NCBI RefSeq assembly: GCF_004310665.1
Contig: NZ_SIXF01000001.1
Location: 124,001-188,000 of the forward strand
Source of the DNA: Pedobacter kyonggii
GTDB lineage: Bacteria > Bacteroidota > Bacteroidia > Sphingobacteriales > Sphingobacteriaceae
Direction of reading: 5' to 3'
DNA length: 64,000 nucleotides
Below are positions 58,537-64,000 of this stretch, in pieces; the first letter of the stretch is position 1, and every line of letters begins with the position of its first letter. The notes below the pieces were generated by a model, which ran no database searches, was not told where the DNA came from, and worked only from the letters and a program-made list of their open reading frames with translations. The position numbers and the translations under genes are program-made.

Positions 58537-61500
58537 ATGAAGATAACAGACATATCTATAAAAAGGCCTTCGCTGGTTATTGTGGTGTTTACCGCACTTA
58601 CCTTGCTTGGGCTGTTAAGTTACTTTTCGTTGGGTTATGAATTACTTCCAAAATTCTCTAACAACGTAGTATCTATTTCGACCATCTACCCTGGTGCTTC
58701 ACCAAATGAGGTTGAAAATACCGTAACCAAAAAGATTGAGGATGCGGTATCATCGATGGAAAACATTAAAAAGATCAACTCTGTTTCGTTTGAGAGTTTA
58801 TCTACAGTTACCATCACCTTAACTGATGCGGCAAACATCGATATTTCCTTAAATGATGCACAAAGAAAGGTAAACGCCATTCTTTCTGATCTGCCTGAGG
58901 ATGTAAAAACACCGTCGTTAAGTAAATTCTCTTTAGATGATTTACCGGTAATTACCATGTCTGCATCAGCAAATATGGATGATATTACCTTTTACGATCT
59001 GATCGACAAACGTATTGCCCCTGTAATTTCGAGGGTAAGCGGCATTGCACAGGTTAACTTAGTTGGTGGTTCGGAACGCGAAATTCAGGTTGCGTTGGAT
59101 GCTGATAAATTACAAGGTTATAACCTTTCAGTTCCGCAGGTGCAGCAATTAATTTTAAGTTCTAACTTAGATTTCCCTACCGGAAGTGTTAAAACCCAAA
59201 ACCAGGATGTATTGATCCGTTTATCGGGTAAATACAGAAGCATGGAAGAGTTGAGAAACCTGGTTTTAACCACTACCAAAGATGGTGCGCAGATCCGTTT
59301 AGGTGACGTTGCCGACGTTCAGGATTCGCAAAAAGAAACCGAAAAACTGGCACGTATCGATCGTAAAGCATCTATCGCGATCCAGATCATTAAACAAAGT
59401 GATGCGAATGCTGTAGAAGTGAGTAAAGGTGTACATGCCATTATTGCCAAATTAAAAACTGAATACGCAGCAAATAAATTAGACATCAGAATTGTTAACG
59501 ATAGTTCGATCTTTACTTTAGAATCAGCCGATGCGGTAATTCACGATTTAATCCTGGCGGTTATTTTGGTGGCTTTCGTAATGCTTTTCTTCTTGCACAG
59601 TTTACGTAACGCGTTAATTGTAATGGTATCTATTCCGGTTTCATTAATCGCTACTTTTATCGGGATCAGCTTGTTTGGCTTTACCTTAAACTTAATGTCG
59701 TTATTGGGACTATCACTCGTGGTAGGTATCCTGGTGGATGATGCGATTGTGGTACTGGAAAATATCCAGCGACACATGGAAATGGGTAAAAACAAGGTAA
59801 GAGCAGCATCTGATGCAACAAGAGAAATTGGTTTTACCGTAGTATCTATTACTTTCGTAATTGTGGTGGTGTTCTTCCCGATTGCGGTAAGTACAGGTCT
59901 GGTATCGAACATCTTACGTCAGTTCTGTATTGTGGTAATTATTGCAACATTACTTTCATTAGTAGCTTCATTTACCATTGTACCACTTATCTTCTCTCGT
60001 TTCGGGAAGTTAGAACGTATTGAAGGCAAAAACCTGTTTGGCCGTTTCATTCTTTGGTTCGAAAAACAATTAAAGAAATTTACCCTTTGGATTACCAGCA
60101 TTTTAACATGGTCGTTAAACCACAAAGCCTTAACATTAGTTATGGTTGTGGTGATGTTCTTAAGTTCATGCGGTTTACTAGTAGGCGGTTTTATCGGATC
60201 GGAGTTCTTCCCTAAATCAGATAAAGGTGAGTTCCTGGTGCAGTTAGAGTTACCAAAAGATGCTTCCTTAGAGCAAACCAACTTTTTAACACAAAAAGCT
60301 GAAGCTTTCTTAGATAAACAACCAGAAATTACGCAGTTAATTACTACAGTTGGACAATCGACCGGTGACTTTGGTGGTACACAGGCTACAGCTTATAAAT
60401 CGGAGATTAATGTGAAGCTTGTTGAGCGCGATCAGCGTGAAGGTGTTTCTTCAGACATTTTCGCAACGAAAATGAGCCGTGCCTTAGCTAAAGAATTAAT
60501 CGGGGCAAAAGTAAAAACCGTTCCAATCAGTATTTTGGGTATTGCAGAAAACGCGCCAATTAGCCTTGTAGTAATGGGTTCTGATTTAGATAGTGCGTTA
60601 AAATATGCAGAAGGTGCTCAAAAAGTACTCGCATCTATCCCTGGAGCTACAGAGATTAAATTATCAGTAGAAAAAGGAACACCTGAGATTAATGTTCAGG
60701 TAGACCGCGATAAGATGTCGGCAGTTGGCTTAACCCTGTCAACCGTAGGTTCTACCATGCAAACTGCTTTTGCAGGGAATACAGATGGTAAATACCGTAA
60801 AGGTGAGTACGAGTACGATATTAATATCCAGTATCAAAACTTCAACCGTCAGAATATTGATGACGTACGTAACCTGATTTTTGTAAATAACGATGGTAAA
60901 CAGATTAAGTTATCACAGTTTGCAACCATTACAGAAGGTTCAGGCCCGAGTCAGTTAGAGCGTTTAAATAAATCTACTTCAGTATCTGTTCAGGCACAAT
61001 CAATTGGTAGGCCAACAGGAACCGTGGTTGCAGAGTTCAGGGCGAAATTAGAAGAACTACAAAAAAATGGCAAGCTTAAAGCTCCAATAGGCGTAAGTTA
61101 TAGCTGGGCGGGTGACGAGGAAAATCAGGCCGAAGGTTTTGGTACTTTGGGCATCGCTTTATTGGCCTCAATTATTTTGGTTTACTTAATCATGGTGGCC
61201 CTTTACGATAGTTTTATTTATCCGTTGGTAGTGATGTTCTCACTTCCGCTAGCTGTAATCGGGGCATTGTTAGCACTGGCTTTAACCAACAACTCAATCG
61301 GTATCTTTACCATTTTAGGTTTAATTATGCTAATGGGGTTGGTAGCGAAAAATGCGATTATCCTGGTCGATTTTACCAACCACTTAAAGGCTGAAGGTAA
61401 AGAAACCAAAGAAGCGCTTGTACTGGCCAACCACGCACGTTTACGCCCGATTCTAATGACAACCATCGCCATGGTATTCGGTATGCTTCCGATTGCATTG

Positions 61501-61731
61501 GCAAGCGGTGCAGGTGCCGAATGGAAAAATGGTTTGGCATGGGTTATCGTTGGTGGATTAACCAGTTCGTTATTCCTAACTTTAATTGTAGTACCAGTGG
61601 TATACTTAATATTTGATAGAATGTTAGAACGTTTAGGCTTCAACAAAAAAGGAAAAACAATCGATGATTTAATGGTTGAACCTTACGATCATAAAGATGT
61701 AAATGAATACGATTTAGATCACGGACATTAA
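58537..61731 (+). CDS. RND family efflux permease (HAE1/AcrB-like)
   Basis: A 1064-residue inner membrane pump, the normal length for this family. Twelve transmembrane segments with two large periplasmic loops are inferred. The proton-relay signature in TM4 reads LVVGILVDDAIVVLENIQRH, with the Asp pair. The N-terminus (SIKRPSLVIVVFTALTLLGL) and the second-half TM pair (GLIMLMGLVAKNAIILVDF) fit. Substrates are probably drugs or bile-like amphipathic compounds. The 102-bp gap before it is longer than the other operon gaps. A terminator follows. Confidence 0.95.
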   Translation: MKITDISIKRPSLVIVVFTALTLLGLLSYFSLGYELLPKFSNNVVSISTIYPGASPNEVENTVTKKIEDAVSSMENIKKINSVSFESLSTVTITLTDAANIDISLNDAQRKVNAILSDLPEDVKTPSLSKFSLDDLPVITMSASANMDDITFYDLIDKRIAPVISRVSGIAQVNLVGGSEREIQVALDADKLQGYNLSVPQVQQLILSSNLDFPTGSVKTQNQDVLIRLSGKYRSMEELRNLVLTTTKDGAQIRLGDVADVQDSQKETEKLARIDRKASIAIQIIKQSDANAVEVSKGVHAIIAKLKTEYAANKLDIRIVNDSSIFTLESADAVIHDLILAVILVAFVMLFFLHSLRNALIVMVSIPVSLIATFIGISLFGFTLNLMSLLGLSLVVGILVDDAIVVLENIQRHMEMGKNKVRAASDATREIGFTVVSITFVIVVVFFPIAVSTGLVSNILRQFCIVVIIATLLSLVASFTIVPLIFSRFGKLERIEGKNLFGRFILWFEKQLKKFTLWITSILTWSLNHKALTLVMVVVMFLSSCGLLVGGFIGSEFFPKSDKGEFLVQLELPKDASLEQTNFLTQKAEAFLDKQPEITQLITTVGQSTGDFGGTQATAYKSEINVKLVERDQREGVSSDIFATKMSRALAKELIGAKVKTVPISILGIAENAPISLVVMGSDLDSALKYAEGAQKVLASIPGATEIKLSVEKGTPEINVQVDRDKMSAVGLTLSTVGSTMQTAFAGNTDGKYRKGEYEYDINIQYQNFNRQNIDDVRNLIFVNNDGKQIKLSQFATITEGSGPSQLERLNKSTSVSVQAQSIGRPTGTVVAEFRAKLEELQKNGKLKAPIGVSYSWAGDEENQAEGFGTLGIALLASIILVYLIMVALYDSFIYPLVVMFSLPLAVIGALLALALTNNSIGIFTILGLIMLMGLVAKNAIILVDFTNHLKAEGKETKEALVLANHARLRPILMTTIAMVFGMLPIALASGAGAEWKNGLAWVIVGGLTSSLFLTLIVVPVVYLIFDRMLERLGFNKKGKTIDDLMVEPYDHKDVNEYDLDHGH

Positions 61732-61757
61732 TAAACATCCAGATTAACAATCAATTT

Positions 61758-61786
61758 AGCCCCGACCCCAAATCGGGGCTTTTTTG
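61758..61786 (+). terminator. Rho-independent terminator of the RND operon
   Basis: AGCCCCGA and TCGGGGCT form a perfect 8-bp stem around 7 bases, followed by six T residues, 27 bp after the RND stop codon. Confidence 0.85.
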
Positions 61787-61932
61787 TGGATTTTGTTTTT
61801 AGCCACGGAAGCACAGAAAACACAGAAAAATTATTTGCAAACGGGTATCCCAATCCGCCGCCATGGTTCGTGTCCCCACGAACCATTTCATTTTTCACTT
61901 GCCGCACTTAGAAATTTTGATGCCCAGATAAT

Positions 61933-61976
61933 TATACAATGTTGTCTTCAAACAAATTATGTAACAACATTGTATA
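61933..61976. promoter_or_regulatory. Perfect 12-bp inverted repeat ahead of the 61986 gene
   Basis: TATACAATGTTG and CAACATTGTATA are exact reverse complements separated by 20 bases. The right arm ends 9 bases before the ATG at 61986. It can be a hairpin that hides the ribosome site or a dimer-binding operator. Confidence 0.5.
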
Positions 61977-61985
61977 TTAGGGATT

Positions 61986-62789
61986 ATGTTCAAATTCATT
62001 TTTAGTTTATTTCTGATCTGCACTATCCTGTTAGTTAAAGCTCAACACCCTCCTGTTTTTCCGGCGATGACCACTGATTCGAGCTTTGTTAAGGTTTATA
62101 ACTTAGATATCAACTTGGTAAAGTACAGCTACAAACCAAATGGCATTAAATTTTTAGTTGTACATGATAATGAAGATACTGGTGTAAAAGCTGGTTTTGA
62201 TTATATCCGTTGGAGTGGTGGCGAACTCATCGACAGTCAATATGGCGGTGTAAGAGATTATTATTTCACCTATATGGATGATCAATATCGTATAGACCCC
62301 AACGCCATTTATACCGAAGTAGGTGTAAATACAAGGTTAAAAAAAGACTTTTTCAGCTCTAATGAAGTTGAAAAAACAATACTTAATGCAGGCAAACAAA
62401 TTGTCGATTTTTATGATCCAAAAGCTACAGGTTATTTTTTAACGCTGCATAACAATGCCGATGGTGGTTTTGGTATTTCTTCTTATTTACCAGGTTACGA
62501 TTTAGCCAGCACCGCCGATTCGGTTTATATCAACTTCCAAATGGATGGTGATGATCTTGTTTATGTAACGGAGCCAAGGTTGTTCAGCAGTTTAAAAAAG
62601 GCGAATGTTAATGTAATCCTTCAATCTAAATTTGTTTCTAATGATGGCTCACTTTCTGTTTATGCCATGCAGAATAACATTCCTTATATTAATGTAGAAG
62701 TACAGCATGGGCATCAAGATGAAAATTTAAGGTTAATCGAACTGGCCATCGCAGCCCTAAAGGAACATGGATTGGTGAAGAAAGAATAG
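61986..62789 (+). CDS. Secreted protein of unknown function, amidase-like features
   Basis: A 267-residue protein with a signal peptide (IFSLFLICTILLVKAQ). Notable stretches are KFLVVHDNEDTGVKAGFDYI, TGYFLTLHNNADGGFGISSY and INVEVQHGHQDENLRLIE. The spacing of VHDNE, TLHNN and EVQHGHQ is reminiscent of zinc-dependent N-acetylmuramoyl-L-alanine amidase folds, where His, Glu and His bind zinc. I do not recognise the family firmly and the enzymatic role is a guess. It stands alone behind the efflux operon. Confidence 0.6.
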   Translation: MFKFIFSLFLICTILLVKAQHPPVFPAMTTDSSFVKVYNLDINLVKYSYKPNGIKFLVVHDNEDTGVKAGFDYIRWSGGELIDSQYGGVRDYYFTYMDDQYRIDPNAIYTEVGVNTRLKKDFFSSNEVEKTILNAGKQIVDFYDPKATGYFLTLHNNADGGFGISSYLPGYDLASTADSVYINFQMDGDDLVYVTEPRLFSSLKKANVNVILQSKFVSNDGSLSVYAMQNNIPYINVEVQHGHQDENLRLIELAIAALKEHGLVKKE

Positions 62790-62879
62790 ATTACTAAGCA
62801 TTTTCATAGCTATCCTTACTAAATTTTGATATTTATGTGCAGGTAGCGCGCTTCAAATGAAATGATTGTTTTAAAATTA

Positions 62880-63189
62880 GGAAATGATCGGCCTGTGGTT
62901 CTTGGCGGTTCAGTCCCGCCATTCGCTGTAGCTCCGATAGAAGACCTGTGAAACAAGCAAGCACACCAAAATATAACATAATTCGGTGCTTAATCGGAGG
63001 CTGGCGCTGCTGTCGGGTTTAGGGACAAAGGTTGGTGCCCCCTGCAACCCATCACATGAAATGCTGTTGTAGCCATCTAGCCCCGGTTGTAGCGTTACCC
63101 TTCAGCAACGAGGTACGAGGAAGCGAAGCGTATAAGCGTAAAACGGAAAGGGGCTTTCTGTTATGTACAGGCGCTGCGCTCCAAATAAT
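62880..63189. repeat. Dispersed repeat R3, copy C (inverted relative to A and B)
   Basis: On the minus strand it shows TTTGGAGCGCAGCGCCTGTACA, split here as GGAGCGCAGCG and CCTGTACA, then GTACCTCGTTGCTGAAGGG, GGGGCTAGATGGC, CAGCATTTCATG, CAGCCTCCGATT, TCTATCGGAGCTACAGCG and CCGCCAAGAACCACAGGCC. An extra 40-50 bp lies between CCGATT and TCTATCGG. It occupies most of the 475-bp gap before the MFS gene; no gene is seen there. Confidence 0.75.
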
Positions 63190-63264
63190 GAATACATTTA
63201 TTAAAAATGAAAGCATTGCTATGCCTCTCTGTTAATCAATTCAAATCGTTAAGCCGATCACAGT

Positions 63265-64000
63265 CTAATTTATCGCTTTTATTTTTGTAATCAGGAAAGT
63301 AATCAGTAAACCAAAAACAGAAATTATCCCGAAAGAATAACGCAGGCTTGATAGTTGCGAAACATAGCCTATTAATGGCGGGCCAAACAGAAATGCGAAA
63401 TAACCGATGCTCGAAACCATGGTTATCGCTTTTCCAGCAGGCACTTTTTTATTGTTACCAGCTATGCTATACACCATGGGTACAATACTCGAAACACCCA
63501 GGCCAATAAGCATAAAGCCAAAAATAGCGACAATTAGATTCGGAAATATTACGGCAAGCGCCATACCTATTGATATAATGGCACCGCTGATCTGAAGGAG
63601 GTTTTTCCGCCCAAATTTACCGATTAGATACACCCCTAAAAACCTTCCGCTTGCCATCATAAACATAAACGATGCATAACCAATAATCGCCTTATTATGA
63701 GGCAATTTCACAACATCTTCAAAATAAATAGCACTCCAATCGAACATTGTTCCTTCGGTGGCCATACTACAGAATGCGATAACGCCCAATAATACTAAAA
63801 TACCCTGCGGCATGGTAAAGAACTTTGTTTTCTCCACAATGGCATCTGGTTTATTATAGTTCAATAATTTTTTTGAGCTAAACACCACATTGGTTAAGGA
63901 TATTAAAGCGATGATCCAAAAATGGGTATACATGCCCAATTTTAAATTTACCAGGCCCAGTGCAATTAATGCCCCGGTTAAGTTCCCAATGCTCCAGGCC
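63265..64000 (-). CDS. MFS transporter (partial, N-terminus outside window)
   Basis: At least 245 residues are visible; the frame is open across the window edge. About seven hydrophobic segments are seen (FTMPQGILVLLGVIAFCSMA, GFMLIGLGVSSIVPMVYSIA, YFAFLFGPPLIGYVSQLSSL). Central features such as EGTMFDWSAIYFEDV and the MMASGRFLGVYLIGKFGRKN loop fit the fucose-permease / YbjJ-like branch of MFS. The substrate cannot be set; sugars or amphipathic compounds are possible. Confidence 0.8.
   Translation of the reverse strand, partial: AWSIGNLTGALIALGLVNLKLGMYTHFWIIALISLTNVVFSSKKLLNYNKPDAIVEKTKFFTMPQGILVLLGVIAFCSMATEGTMFDWSAIYFEDVVKLPHNKAIIGYASFMFMMASGRFLGVYLIGKFGRKNLLQISGAIISIGMALAVIFPNLIVAIFGFMLIGLGVSSIVPMVYSIAGNNKKVPAGKAITMVSSIGYFAFLFGPPLIGYVSQLSSLRYSFGIISVFGLLITFLITKIKAIN

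Noticed and set aside
61784-62005. 73-codon frame behind the efflux operon
   Set aside because: It spans the terminator, a repeat-like stretch and the inverted repeat, and overlaps the start of the real gene at 61986.
63032-63235. 67-codon frame near the MFS gene
   Set aside because: It lies inside repeat R3 copy C and is not conserved as protein in copies A and B.

Overview
The window looks like the chromosome of a Sphingobacteriaceae bacterium (Bacteroidota), most likely Pedobacter or a close relative. The signs are SusC/SusD pairs, promoters of the Bacteroidota type (TAnnTTTG about 7 bases before the start site), frequent lipoprotein signal peptides, LytTR and sensor-kinase pairs, a CrtI / heterodimer-type lycopene cyclase / CrtZ carotenoid set, and an AT-rich base composition. 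The species call is inference; no rRNA is present.

Layout. 1-9.7 kb: start of a SusC-like transporter (cut by the window edge), a SulP anion transporter, a divergent reductase/AraC pair, and a LytS-LytTR two-component operon that ends in a secreted CocE-type hydrolase. 9.7-16.4 kb: AraC plus short-chain dehydrogenase, a lipoprotein, and a fucose operon (alpha-L-fucosidase, mutarotase, sugar dehydrogenase). 16.6-21.6 kb: an isolated beta-helix protein that looks transferred, then a decayed stretch with remnants of a histone-H1-like gene, a membrane AraC regulator, an esterase and a Crp-type regulator.

21.66-31.57 kb: the most interesting part. A 9.9-kb island sits at the 3' end of a tRNA-Asn gene and is bracketed by a perfect 53-bp direct repeat. 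It consists of two tandem modules with homologous left ends, homologous right ends and an almost identical small ORF at the right end, but no visible recombinase. Module 1 carries an arsenic operon (ArsR, DUF6428, ArsN-like acetyltransferase, Acr3 pump, two metallophosphoesterases, no arsenate reductase). Module 2 carries cupins, a monooxygenase, a secreted hydrolase, an acyltransferase and an AraC regulator.

31.8-41.5 kb: a SusC/SusD pair next to a phosphonate-type FAD oxidoreductase, a DUF5690 transporter, a secreted phosphodiesterase and an XRE-cupin regulator with shared operator-like palindromes. 41.8-47.8 kb: housekeeping and accessory genes, including an ArsR-SRPBCC-DoxX-YdeI operon, PhzF, a second tRNA-Asn with nearly identical flanks, and a PfkB kinase. 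47.9-55.2 kb: carotenoid genes (lycopene cyclase, CrtI, sigma factor, CrtZ), MurB and a gene broken by an in-frame stop. 55.3-61.7 kb: a TetR-TolC-MFP-RND efflux operon. The right edge holds an unknown secreted protein and part of an MFS transporter.

Three families of dispersed intergenic repeats occur: about 90-bp inverted repeats (three copies), about 260-310-bp elements (three copies, one inverted), and a shorter family around the word ATCTGCGGGA (three copies).
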